Shown piece by piece: positions 42,966 to 51,066 of a stretch of 64,000 nucleotides of DNA. A program made the position numbers and the translations under genes. Every line of letters begins with the position of its first letter. Positions within the stretch are counted from its first letter, which is position 1. The notes beneath the pieces were generated by a model that searched no databases, was not told the DNA's origin, and saw only the letters and a program-made list of their open reading frames with translations. This DNA is from Gaiellasilicea sp963705515 (lineage in GTDB: Bacteria > Actinomycetota > Thermoleophilia > Gaiellales > Gaiellaceae), in the NCBI GenBank assembly GCA_963705515.1, contig CAVPJV010000004.1:90085-154084 (forward strand), read 5' to 3'.

Positions 42966-44171
42966 GTGCGTGTTCTCGTGATCGGAGCGGGTGGTGTCGG
43001 CGCCGCTGTGGCCGCCGTCGCGAAGCGGCGCGACTTCTTCGAGCGGATGATCCTGGTCGACGTCGACCCGGCGCGCGCCCAGGCCGCCGCCGACCGCACG
43101 GGCGACCCACGTATCGCCGCCACGGCCGTCGACGCAGCCGATCCCGCCGCGATCGCGGCGCTCGCCCGAGCCGAGCACGCCGACGCGATCCTGAACGCGG
43201 TCGACCCACGCTTCAACCCCGCGATCTTCGAGGCGGCGTTCGACGCCGGCTGCACCTACCTCGACATGGCGATGACGCTCTCCGAGCCCCATCCGGAGCG
43301 TCCTTTCGAGGAGGCGGGCGTGAAGCTCGGCGACGCCCAGTTCGACGCGGCCGAGCGCTGGAGCGAGGCCGGCAGGCTGGCGCTCGTCGGAATCGGCGTC
43401 GAGCCGGGGCTCTCGGACGTCTTCGCCCGCTACGCCCGCGACGAGCTCTTCTCCGAGCTCGACGAGATCGGCGTGCGCGACGGCGCGAACCTCGTCGTCG
43501 ACGGCTACGACTTCGCGCCGACGTTCTCGATCTGGACGACGATCGAGGAGTGCCTCAACCCGCCGGTGATCTGGGAGCGCGATCGGGGCTGGTACACGAC
43601 CGAGCCGTTCTCCGAGCCCGAGGTGTTCGACTTCCCGGAGGGGATCGGCCCGGTCGAGTGCGTCAACGTCGAGCACGAGGAGGTGCTGCTGATCCCGCGC
43701 TGGATCGAGTGCAACCGCGTCACCTTCAAGTACGGCCTCGGCGAGGAGTTCATCGACGTCCTCCGCACCCTGCACAAGCTCGGGCTCGACTCGAAGGAGC
43801 CGGTGCGCGTACGGGGCGTGGAAGTCGCGCCGCGCGACGTCGTCGCCGCCGCGCTGCCGGATCCGGCGACACTCGGCGACCGGATGCGCGGCAAGACGTG
43901 CGCCGGCACCTACGTCACCGGTACCGGCAAGGACGGGCGGCCGCGTTCGACCTACCTCTACCACGTGCTCGACAACGAGCACTCGATGCGGGAGTGGGGC
44001 CACCAGGCGGTCGTGCTGCAGACGGCGCTCAATCCGGTCGTCGCGCTCGAGCTGCTCGCGAACGGCAGCTGGGAGGGAACGGGCGTGCTCGGCCCGGAGG
44101 CGTTCCCGCCCGGGCCGTTCCTCGAGCTGCTCGCCGAATACGGCGCTCCGCACGGGATCGAGGATCGGTAG
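42966..44171 (+). CDS. Saccharopine dehydrogenase-like oxidoreductase
   Basis: 401 residues. The N-terminal Rossmann fold begins VRVLVIGAGGVGAAVAAVAK (G-x-G-x-x-G) with an acidic end of strand 2 (ILVDVDP), which favours NAD. YLDMAMTLSEP, ALVGIGVEPGLSDVFARYAR and the C-terminal KTCAGTYVTGTGKDGRPRST follow the layout of saccharopine dehydrogenase and carboxynorspermidine dehydrogenase-like enzymes. It probably joins or splits an amino acid and a keto acid or polyamine; the substrate is unknown. It is divergent from the S9 peptidase. Its TAG stop is part of the TAGGTT that precedes pepF. Confidence 0.88.
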   Translation: MRVLVIGAGGVGAAVAAVAKRRDFFERMILVDVDPARAQAAADRTGDPRIAATAVDAADPAAIAALARAEHADAILNAVDPRFNPAIFEAAFDAGCTYLDMAMTLSEPHPERPFEEAGVKLGDAQFDAAERWSEAGRLALVGIGVEPGLSDVFARYARDELFSELDEIGVRDGANLVVDGYDFAPTFSIWTTIEECLNPPVIWERDRGWYTTEPFSEPEVFDFPEGIGPVECVNVEHEEVLLIPRWIECNRVTFKYGLGEEFIDVLRTLHKLGLDSKEPVRVRGVEVAPRDVVAAALPDPATLGDRMRGKTCAGTYVTGTGKDGRPRSTYLYHVLDNEHSMREWGHQAVVLQTALNPVVALELLANGSWEGTGVLGPEAFPPGPFLELLAEYGAPHGIEDR

Positions 44172-44174
44172 GTT
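44169..44174 (+). promoter_or_regulatory. -10 element overlapping a stop codon
   Basis: TAGGTT ends 6 nt before ATG 44181 of pepF. Its first three bases are the stop codon of the preceding gene. Confidence 0.45.
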
Positions 44175-44180
44175 CTCGGC

Positions 44181-45971
44181 ATGAGCACGATCACCACCGG
44201 CGCCGAGGCGGTCGAATGGAATCTCGCCGATCTCTACGCCGGCCCGGACGATCCCCGGATCGAGTCCGAGCTGGAGGAGACGTCCGCCGCCGCGCAGGCG
44301 TTTCGCGAGCGGTACCGCGGCAAGCTGGGTGAGCTCTCGGCGGCGGAGCTGAACGACGCCGTCGTGGAGGTGGAGCGAATCGAGTCGACGTCGACGCGCG
44401 TCGAGACGTACGCGCGGCTGCGCCAGGCCGCCGACAGCACCGATCAGGCCCGAGGTGCGCTCGTGCAGCGGGTACGCGAGCGGAACACGCAGATCGAGAC
44501 CGAGCTCCTCTTCTTCGACCTCGAGTGGAGCGCGCTCGACGACGACGTCGCCGAGCGGCTGCTCGCCGACCCGGCGATCGAGCACTACGCCCAGGTCCTC
44601 CGCTCGCAGCGCCGCTACAAGCCGCATCAGCTCTCCGAGCCGGAGGAGAAGATCTCGGCCGAGAAGAGCCTCACCGGCGTCAGCGCCTGGGGCCGGCTCT
44701 TCAACGAGCTCGTCTCCGACCTCAGCGTCTCGCTCGACGGCGACGACTTCTCGCTCGACGAGGCGCTCGCGAAGCTCGCGCGCGAGACGTCGCAGGAGGA
44801 GCGCGGCCGGGTCGCCGAGGCTGTCACCGAGGCCCTGCGCCCCGGCGTGCGCACGCGCGGCTACGTGCTCAACACGATCCTGAACGAGCGGGCGATCGAG
44901 GACCGGCTGCGCGATTACGACACCTGGATCTCGGCGCGGAACCTCGCCAACGAGATCCCGGACGAGGCGGCGCAGAGCCTCGTCGAGGCGATTCAGGCGC
45001 GCTACGACATCCCGCAGCGCTTCTACGCGTTGAAGGCGCGGCTGCTCGGCCTCGACCGTCTGAAGGACTACGACCGCTTCGCGCCGCTGACCGAGGTCGG
45101 GGGCACGATCGCGTGGGACGAGGCGCAGGAGATCGTCCTCGGCGCCTTCAACGACTTCTCCCCGCAGGCGGGCGGGATCATCGGCGACTTCTTCGAGAAG
45201 GACTGGATCGACGCGGCCCTCCGACCCGGGAAGATGCTCGGCGCCTTCTGCGCGACGACCGTCCCGGGTGTGCATCCCTACGTGCTGATGAACTACGCCG
45301 GCGACCGGCGCAGCGTTCTCACGCTCGCGCACGAGCTCGGGCACGGCCTGCACGGGTCGCTCGCGCAGGATCTCGGGCTGCTGAACGCGCGCACGCCGCT
45401 GACGCTCGCCGAGACCGCGTCCGTCTTCGCCGAGGCGCTCACGTTCGAGACGCTGAAGGAGCGCGAGGACGATCCGCGCGCGCTGCTCGACCTGCTCGTC
45501 GGCCGGATCGACGACACCGTCGCGACCGTCTTCCGCCAGATCGCGATGAACCGCTTCGAGCACGCGATCCACACCGGCCGCCGCGAGGAGGGCGAGCTGA
45601 CGGTCGAGCGCATCTCCGAGCTCTGGAGCGCCGAGCAGCGCCGGATGCTCGGCGACGCGGTCGAGGTGACGGACAACTACGGGATCTGGTGGAGCTACGT
45701 GCCGCACTTCATCCAGGTGCCGGGCTACGTCTACGCGTACTCCTTCGGCTACCTCTTCTCCCTCGCGATCTACCGGCGCTACCTCGAGGAGGGCGACTCG
45801 CTCGTCGAGCCGTACCTCGACCTCCTGCGTGCCGGTGGCTCGGCGCCGCCGGCCGAGCTTGCGTCGCGGCTCGGGTTCGACATCGGCGACCCAGCGTTCT
45901 GGTCGGCCGGCCTCGACGCGATCGGCGCGCTCGTTGACGAGGCTGAACAGCTCGCCGCCCAACTCGACTGA
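44181..45971 (+). CDS. pepF: Oligoendopeptidase F (M3 family)
   Basis: 596 residues, a cytoplasmic zinc oligopeptidase. The catalytic H-E-x-x-H is His384-Glu-Leu-Gly-His (VLTLAHELGHGLHGSLAQDL), with the third ligand Glu in LAETASVFAEALTFE. Other M3 blocks are CATTVPGVHPYVLMNYAGDR, FRQIAMNRFEHAIHTGRREE and PGYVYAYSFGYLFSLAIYRR. It shortens peptides of roughly 7-17 residues. It ends 3 bp before the futalosine hydrolase gene. Confidence 0.96.
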   Translation: MSTITTGAEAVEWNLADLYAGPDDPRIESELEETSAAAQAFRERYRGKLGELSAAELNDAVVEVERIESTSTRVETYARLRQAADSTDQARGALVQRVRERNTQIETELLFFDLEWSALDDDVAERLLADPAIEHYAQVLRSQRRYKPHQLSEPEEKISAEKSLTGVSAWGRLFNELVSDLSVSLDGDDFSLDEALAKLARETSQEERGRVAEAVTEALRPGVRTRGYVLNTILNERAIEDRLRDYDTWISARNLANEIPDEAAQSLVEAIQARYDIPQRFYALKARLLGLDRLKDYDRFAPLTEVGGTIAWDEAQEIVLGAFNDFSPQAGGIIGDFFEKDWIDAALRPGKMLGAFCATTVPGVHPYVLMNYAGDRRSVLTLAHELGHGLHGSLAQDLGLLNARTPLTLAETASVFAEALTFETLKEREDDPRALLDLLVGRIDDTVATVFRQIAMNRFEHAIHTGRREEGELTVERISELWSAEQRRMLGDAVEVTDNYGIWWSYVPHFIQVPGYVYAYSFGYLFSLAIYRRYLEEGDSLVEPYLDLLRAGGSAPPAELASRLGFDIGDPAFWSAGLDAIGALVDEAEQLAAQLD

Positions 45972-45974
45972 CGC

Positions 45975-46511
45975 ATGCTGCTCGTCGTCGCCGCGACGGA
46001 GCGGGAGCTCGCTCCGGTCGCAGGCGCGAGGACGGCGATCTGCGGCATCGGGCCGGTCGACGCGGCCGCGGCGACGGCCCGAGCGCTCGCGGAGGAGCGG
46101 CCGACCGCCGTCCTCCACGTCGGGATCGCCGGCGCGCGTGGACTCGAGCCACTGAGCCTCGTGATCGGCTCCGAGGCCGTCTACTGCGACGCCGCGGGGC
46201 CGTTCGTGCCGGCGCTCGCGCGCCCGGATGCCGGGCTCCTTGCACGACTGCACGCCGCCTTCCCCGAAGCAGTGGTGCAGCCGATCGGGACGAGCGCACG
46301 CGTCGGCGGCTCGCACGGCGTGGACGTCGAGGCGATGGAGGGGTTCGCGGTCCTGCGCGTCTGTGAGCTCGCCGGCGTGCCCGCCGTCGAGGTCCGCGTC
46401 GTCTCGAACGAGATCGACGAGCCGGACCGGGCGCGCTGGCGCTTCGACGATGCGTTCGCGACCCTCGCCGACGTGCTGCCGCGGCTCGTCGCGGTAGCTT
46501 CCGGCGCGTGA
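45975..46511 (+). CDS. mqnB: Futalosine hydrolase-like nucleosidase
   Basis: 178 residues of the nucleoside phosphorylase/MTAN superfamily. The N-terminus MLLVVAATERELAPVAGA, the central VLHVGIAGARGLEP and the catalytic stretch DVEAMEGFAVLRVCELAGVP, followed by VRVVSNEIDEPDRARWRFDD, fit MqnB, which cleaves futalosine in the alternative menaquinone pathway. MTAN proteins instead end with a shorter R-x-x-S-D. It is about 30 residues shorter than many MqnB proteins. No other mqn gene is in the window, so the assignment rests on the C-terminal pattern. Confidence 0.75.
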   Translation: MLLVVAATERELAPVAGARTAICGIGPVDAAAATARALAEERPTAVLHVGIAGARGLEPLSLVIGSEAVYCDAAGPFVPALARPDAGLLARLHAAFPEAVVQPIGTSARVGGSHGVDVEAMEGFAVLRVCELAGVPAVEVRVVSNEIDEPDRARWRFDDAFATLADVLPRLVAVASGA

Positions 46512-47206
46512 GCTCGAAGGCGCTCCCGCCGCCGCTGCCGCCCGAGACCCGCACGGTCGGGCAGGTCGTCGCGGAGGCGATCCGGCTCTACGGCCGCCGC
46601 TACCGGCTCGCGCTGCCGCTGGGGCTGCCGCTCGCTGCCGCAGACACGATCGCAGTCGGGTCGACCACGGTCGAGAGGATCGTCGTCCTTCTCGTCGCGG
46701 CGCCGGCATTCACGCTCGCGTTCGCCTGGGCCTCGGCAATCGCGGGCGACGTCAGGCCGGGGCGCGCGACCTGGATCCGCGCACTCGTGCTCGGCACGGT
46801 CGCGTTCCTGCCGGCCGCGGTCTTCTTCCCGTGGTTCGCGATCCTCTCGGTGGCGTGGCTCGCGCTCGTGGGCCTGGTCGTGCCGGTCGTGATGATCGAG
46901 GACGCGCCGGCGCGGAAGGCATTGCGCCGCGCAGTCGAGCTGTGCCGTGCCGATTACATCCACGCGCTCGGCTCGCTGGCGACGCTCGTGATCGTCTTCG
47001 TCCTCTCCCGCGTCATGCTCGCATTCCTCCTCCGCGAGCAGGCTGACAACACGGTCCGGGCGGCGGTCTTCGTCGCCGACCTCGTCATCTCGCCGTTGCT
47101 CTTCCTCGGCGCGGCGCTGCTCTACTTCGACCAGGCGGCCCGCGTCTCGCGCACGAGCGAGAGAAACCGCTCGGCCGGCGGCGTCAACGGCACGTCGCGC
47201 GCATAG
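46508..47206 (+). CDS. Multi-helix membrane protein, unknown
   Basis: 232 residues from GTG 46508 (GTGA overlap with mqnB). An N-terminal amphipathic stretch (VGQVVAEAIRLYGRRYRLAL) leads to five or six helices, with APARKALRRAVELCRADYIH in a central loop. This resembles YciC/GlpQ-membrane-type proteins like the C-terminal half of the 19968-21881 product. No function is known. The last 28 codons overlap the convergent LysR gene by 85 bp and look like its antisense, so a missed earlier stop is possible. Confidence 0.75.
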   Translation: MSSKALPPPLPPETRTVGQVVAEAIRLYGRRYRLALPLGLPLAAADTIAVGSTTVERIVVLLVAAPAFTLAFAWASAIAGDVRPGRATWIRALVLGTVAFLPAAVFFPWFAILSVAWLALVGLVVPVVMIEDAPARKALRRAVELCRADYIHALGSLATLVIVFVLSRVMLAFLLREQADNTVRAAVFVADLVISPLLFLGAALLYFDQAARVSRTSERNRSAGGVNGTSRA

Positions 47207-48012
47207 ACGATCGCCATCTGGCGCGACGCGCGCCACCACGGGGCGTCGAGGATCGCGAGCGTGCCGGCACGAAGCTCGACGTCGATCGCGACCCTGCTGA
47301 TCGCGGCCACGCCCGCGCCCCCGGCGACGGCGAGCTTCACCGACTCCCACGACACGACCTCGAGCCGGCGTCGCACCGCCAGCCCCAGTTGCAGCGCGGC
47401 CGCCTCGCTGGCCGCTCGGGTCGCGGAGCCACGCTCGCGCATCACCCAGGTCAGCTCCTGCACGTCCTTCAGACGCCAGCGCCGGTCTGCCAGCTCCGGC
47501 GGGCCGACGAGGACGATCTCGTCCTCGCGCAGAAGCTCCCCGTCGAGCTCGGGCGGGAGGACGTAGGTGCCGACGATGCCGAGCTCGGCCCGGTGCGCCC
47601 GGACGAGCTCGAGTGCGTGCTCCGACTCGGACATGTCGTACTCGATCTCGACGTCTGGGTGGAGCTCGTGGAAGCGCGCAAGCAGCTTCGGCAGCAGATA
47701 GAGACCGGGGGTCCCGGAGGCGGCCAGGGAGAGCGTGCCCGCACCGTCGTCGCCGGCGCTCGCAAGCGCCCGGCGGGCGTTCGACAGCAGCGCCTCCGCT
47801 CGGAGCACGTAGTCGGCGAGCAGCCGGCCGTGCTCGGTCAGCACGGCGCCCCGTGCGGTGCGGGTGAGCAACGAATGGCCTAACTCCGCCTCGAGTTGGG
47901 CGATCTGCTTCGAGACAGCCGGCTGGCTGACGTAGAGCTCCTCGGCAGCGCGGGAGAACGACTCTCGCCGCGCGACCGCTGAGAATGCTCGCAGGCGAGC
48001 GTTCAGCTCCAT
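47122..48012 (-). CDS. LysR-family transcriptional regulator
   Basis: 296 residues. The N-terminal winged helix ELNARLRAFSAVARRESFSR and AAEELYVSQPAVSKQIAQLE is followed by a CysB-type effector domain (about residues 90-290: TLSLAASGTPGLYLLPKLLA, PDVEIEYDMSESEHALELVR, GAGVAAISRVAIDVELRAGT). It is divergent from the propeller gene at 48140, which may be its target. TATAAC lies 8 nt before ATG 48012. The A/T-rich 48021-48047, with ATAAC and GATAT half-sites, could be its operator. Confidence 0.93.
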   Translation of the reverse strand: MELNARLRAFSAVARRESFSRAAEELYVSQPAVSKQIAQLEAELGHSLLTRTARGAVLTEHGRLLADYVLRAEALLSNARRALASAGDDGAGTLSLAASGTPGLYLLPKLLARFHELHPDVEIEYDMSESEHALELVRAHRAELGIVGTYVLPPELDGELLREDEIVLVGPPELADRRWRLKDVQELTWVMRERGSATRAASEAAALQLGLAVRRRLEVVSWESVKLAVAGGAGVAAISRVAIDVELRAGTLAILDAPWWRASRQMAIVYARDVPLTPPAERFLSLVRETRAAWSK

Positions 48013-48020
48013 GTCCAGAA

Positions 48021-48026
48021 GTTATA
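48021..48026 (-). promoter_or_regulatory. -10 element of the LysR gene
   Basis: TATAAC on the minus strand ends 8 nt before ATG 48012. It lies within the only A/T-rich stretch of the intergenic region, so self-regulation is plausible. Confidence 0.4.
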
Positions 48027-48139
48027 ACACTGGTTCCCGATATGTATTGGACTCACGCCCGCCAGATTCGTAGCGTCGGCGAGTGACGAGCGCGGAGAGC
48101 TAGCGAAAGGCCGCGCCGCGACCTGCAGAGGAGGTAGGT

Positions 48140-49234
48140 ATGGGCATGCTCGCCTTGCATCGCCGCGCCCTGACGGCGTTCGTCGCCGGGCTGTTCGGGA
48201 TCCTCGCGATCGGGCTCGCAGCGTCGACGGCCGGCGCAGGCAAGGAGGATCGGCTGACGAAGGTCGACGGGACGATCTGGGCTGCGAACCGCGGTACCCA
48301 CACGATTCGCGGCTTCGACGCCGCCACCGGGAGCATTGTGAGCACGGTCGCGATGCGGGACGGCTCCCAACCGGGAGACCTCGCCTACGCGCGCGGCAGG
48401 CTCTACGTCGCCGAGGAGTTCGGCACGCCACCGGCGATCGCGATCGTCGATCCCGACACGGGCGTCGTCGAGAAGCGGATCGAGCTGGCGCCTGGGTCGC
48501 GGCCACACCACGTCCACCGGACCGCCCGCGGCGACCTGGTCGCCTTCGGGCTCTACGGGACGGACAACGTGGCGGTGGTCGACACCGGAACGGAGTCGCT
48601 GCTCGGCCCGTGGGACACCGATCCGGGCAGCACGAGCGGCCGGGACCACGCCGGAGTCTTCTCGAGAGACGGGAAGACCCTGTATGTGGCGAGCGACGCG
48701 TCGAACCAGGTGATCGCGCTCGAGCCACGGACGGGTGAGGTGCTGTGGCGGATGGACGTGCCCGGCGCCCACGAGCTCGCCGTGTCCCGCGACGGCAAGA
48801 CGGCCTTCGTCACCCGCCGCACCTTGAACCGGGTCAGCGTGATCGACCTGAAGCAGCGCACGTACACAGACGTGCTCACGCTCGGCCTGCCGGACACGAT
48901 GCAGCTGGCGGCCGGCGGGAAGCTGCTGACGATCGGCCTGCGCACAACGCCGGCACAGGTGGCCGTGGTCGACACGCGGACGTTCGAGTACGAGCTGGTA
49001 CGGATCGGCCCGCTGCTCGACATGACCACAGTTGCCGGCCACCAGTGGACGTCGCCGAACGGGCGCTTCACGTTCGCGGCCTATGAAGGCGGGTCGAACC
49101 CGGGCGTCGCGGTCATCGACCACAGGGCTGGGAACGCGGTCGTTGGCACGCTCGCCTATCCCGGTCGCCCGCATGGGGTCGACCTCTCCCCGGTCGTCGA
49201 CGACGAGGGACTCCTGCCCCCGGACGACGACTGA
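48140..49234 (+). CDS. Exported YncE-like beta-propeller protein
   Basis: 364 residues. AGGAGG lies about 7 nt before ATG 48140. A signal peptide (TAFVAGLFGILAIGLAASTA) is followed by YncE/NHL-type blades: TIWAANRGTHTIRGFDAATG, LYVAEEFGTPPAIAIVDPDT, VFSRDGKTLYVASDASNQVI and VSRDGKTAFVTRRTLNRVSV. The blade Asp-Gly-Lys-Thr motifs are clear. It should sit outside the membrane. YncE-type propellers are often structural or binding proteins, and no enzyme active site is seen. It is divergent from the LysR regulator. Confidence 0.88.
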   Translation: MGMLALHRRALTAFVAGLFGILAIGLAASTAGAGKEDRLTKVDGTIWAANRGTHTIRGFDAATGSIVSTVAMRDGSQPGDLAYARGRLYVAEEFGTPPAIAIVDPDTGVVEKRIELAPGSRPHHVHRTARGDLVAFGLYGTDNVAVVDTGTESLLGPWDTDPGSTSGRDHAGVFSRDGKTLYVASDASNQVIALEPRTGEVLWRMDVPGAHELAVSRDGKTAFVTRRTLNRVSVIDLKQRTYTDVLTLGLPDTMQLAAGGKLLTIGLRTTPAQVAVVDTRTFEYELVRIGPLLDMTTVAGHQWTSPNGRFTFAAYEGGSNPGVAVIDHRAGNAVVGTLAYPGRPHGVDLSPVVDDEGLLPPDDD

Positions 49235-49311
49235 TCGGGCACGCCGGCGCGGCAGGCGGCCTCGGGGCGCGGGCGATAAGCTCGCGCCCCGGACCGCGAA
49301 GGAGGCCCCGC

Positions 49312-49599
49312 ATGCCGACCTATCTGATGCTGTCGACGCTGACGCCGCAGGGTGTGCAGACGCTGAAGGCGAACCCGACCCGCCTGCGCGAGGTCAACCA
49401 GGACGTCGAGGAGCTGGGGGCGAAGGTCCTGCACCAGTGGGCGACGCTCGGCGAGTACGACTTCGTCAACATCGTCGAGGCGCCCGACGCGGCGACGGTC
49501 GCCAAGATCTCGCTCGCCCTCGGCGCACGCGGCAGCGCCAAGCTGCAGTCGCTCGAGCTCGTCGACATCGACACGCTCCTCGCGGTGCTCGACTCGTAG
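49312..49599 (+). CDS. GYD-domain protein
   Basis: 95 residues with the GYD signature at LGEYDFVNIVEAPDAATVAK (here GEYD) and a ferredoxin-like alpha/beta fold; GARGSAKLQSLELVDIDTLL closes the domain. GAAGGAGG lies about 7 nt before the ATG. Small GYD proteins are widespread and of unknown function. A hairpin follows at 49616-49638. Confidence 0.9.
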   Translation: MPTYLMLSTLTPQGVQTLKANPTRLREVNQDVEELGAKVLHQWATLGEYDFVNIVEAPDAATVAKISLALGARGSAKLQSLELVDIDTLLAVLDS

Positions 49600-49615
49600 A
49601 TTCCCGCAACCCATT

Positions 49616-49638
49616 CGCGCCGTTCTGCCGACGGCGCG
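49616..49638 (+). terminator. Terminator-like hairpin after the GYD gene
   Basis: CGCGCCGT and ACGGCGCG (8 bp) around a 7-nt loop, 17 bp after the stop. Confidence 0.5.
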
Positions 49639-49681
49639 GGCGGGGCGGTCGGGCATGCTCGGGATGAACGAGAGGAGCGCC

Positions 49682-50101
49682 ATGACGGGCGCGGCGCCCG
49701 AGTTCGACCTCGCCGGCATGCACGTCGAGGACGCCATGCACAGGGGCCTCGTCACCTGCCAGCCGAAGACGTCGCTGCGCGTCGTCGCACGGATCCTCGC
49801 CGCGCACCGGATCCACGCCGTCGTCGTCGCGGACGACCACGCGCACGAGCAGGCCGGTGTCTGGGGCGTTGTTTCCGACGTCGATGTCGTCAGCCGGTTG
49901 GCCACGGCAGGCGCCGACGAGACCGCCGGGAGCGCGGCCGAGCTGCCGCCATGCTTCGTCGCTCCGAGCGACACACTCGCGCACGCGGTGGCGCTGATGG
50001 CCGAGCACGGCGTCGCTCATGTGCTCGTCGCTGATCCGGTGAGCGGCCGGCCGCTCGGCGTCCTCTCGACGCTCGACGTCGCCGAGGCACTGTCGGGCTA
50101 G
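49682..50101 (+). CDS. CBS-domain pair protein
   Basis: 139 residues. ATG 49682 is preferred because GAGGAG lies 6 nt upstream; ATG 49655 is in frame but lacks one. Two CBS motifs are seen: VEDAMHRGLVTCQPKTSLRV with VWGVVSDVDVVSRLA, and PPCFVAPSDTLAHAVALMAE with PLGVLSTLDVAEAL. Stand-alone CBS pairs bind adenine nucleotides and sense energy state. The target is unknown. Its TAG overlaps the end of the convergent enolase-superfamily gene by 4 bp. Confidence 0.9.
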   Translation: MTGAAPEFDLAGMHVEDAMHRGLVTCQPKTSLRVVARILAAHRIHAVVVADDHAHEQAGVWGVVSDVDVVSRLATAGADETAGSAAELPPCFVAPSDTLAHAVALMAEHGVAHVLVADPVSGRPLGVLSTLDVAEALSG

Positions 50102-51066
50102 CGGAAGCCCGGATCGCGCGAGGCGGGCGGCAGCGGGCTCTGCGGCAGGCCCGGCCTCGGGCCGCCCTCGTTGTACTCCTTCGGCGCCACGTCGTTCGGC
50201 ATGTCCGGATGGAAGAGCGAGGCGAGGTGCTGGATCTGGCCGCGGCCGGGGCCGAGCTCGAACTGGCCGCCGCCGTAGACCTCGATCCCGTTCGCCGCGC
50301 AGTGCTCGTAGAAGTCGAAGAGCCGCCGCACGCTGCCGAAGCGCGACGGCTTCGAGTTGAGGCAGCGCGGCGGCCACTCGAGCGCCGCGACGTCGTCCAC
50401 CGAGTGGATCGGGAAGTCCCAGGTCAGCCGGTCGCGGTGCGGCTCGAGCGGGGGTCGCGTCTCGTCGTTGATGCGCGCGTCCTCGAGCCACGCCTGCGGG
50501 AACGCCTCGGCGACGCGACCGTAGAGCTCTGCCGACGGTGTCGCGTCGACCCAATCGCCGTCGTACAGGCCCTTGAAGTCGACGACGTCGACGGCGCCCG
50601 TCGCAGCGAGCTCGGCGACGACCTCGTCCGTCCAGGAGTCGCTTGCGTCGAGCTTGAAGCGGATCCCGGGGTAGAGCGCAAGCAGCTCCTTGACCGCGCT
50701 CTGCGAGACGACGAACGTGAGCGGACGCGGCTCCCGTCCGACCGCGGCCGCGAGCGAACGGCTCGCCTGGCGCAGCGCCAGGTCGAGCGCCGCGGACTCC
50801 AGGCCCCAGATGCGGTAGCCCGGCTCGGCGGCCACGAGCTGCGAGAACGAGTCGACCGTGTGCTCGCCCGTGAGGTCGGGAAGCTGGACGTCCTGGTGGT
50901 GCGCCACCTCGTAGGTGACGTCCTCGCCGACGCCCTCCTCGCCCGACCCGTGCAGGTGGAAGACGGTCGTCCTGCGGGTGAGGTGCTTCAGCGGCAGGAC
51001 GTGCGGCTCGAGCTCGACCCGGTCGATCGTGAGTGTCAGGTCCTTGACGGCGTCATAGAGCGGCAT
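50098..51066 (-). CDS. Enolase-superfamily protein of unknown specificity
   Basis: 322 residues. A C-terminal enolase-like barrel is suggested by IRFKLDASDSWTDEVVAELA, VDVVDFKGLYDGDWVD, EAFPQAWLEDARINDETRPP (possible metal-ligand Glu/Asp) and CLNSKPSRFGSVRRLFDFYE. The N-terminal capping domain has EDVTYEVAHHQDVQLPD. The superfamily abstracts a proton next to a carboxylate; which reaction is catalysed here is unknown. The start overlaps the end of psuG by 14 bp, so it is the last gene of the psuK-psuG operon, which hints at a sugar-acid step linked to ribose-phosphate products. Confidence 0.65.
   Translation of the reverse strand: MPLYDAVKDLTLTIDRVELEPHVLPLKHLTRRTTVFHLHGSGEEGVGEDVTYEVAHHQDVQLPDLTGEHTVDSFSQLVAAEPGYRIWGLESAALDLALRQASRSLAAAVGREPRPLTFVVSQSAVKELLALYPGIRFKLDASDSWTDEVVAELAATGAVDVVDFKGLYDGDWVDATPSAELYGRVAEAFPQAWLEDARINDETRPPLEPHRDRLTWDFPIHSVDDVAALEWPPRCLNSKPSRFGSVRRLFDFYEHCAANGIEVYGGGQFELGPGRGQIQHLASLFHPDMPNDVAPKEYNEGGPRPGLPQSPLPPASRDPGFR

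Noticed and set aside
42933..46709. Upstream extension of the S9 peptidase frame to about 1900 residues
   Set aside because: The extra part is antisense of the saccharopine dehydrogenase-like, pepF and mqnB genes; the promoter at 42940-42945 fixes the real start.
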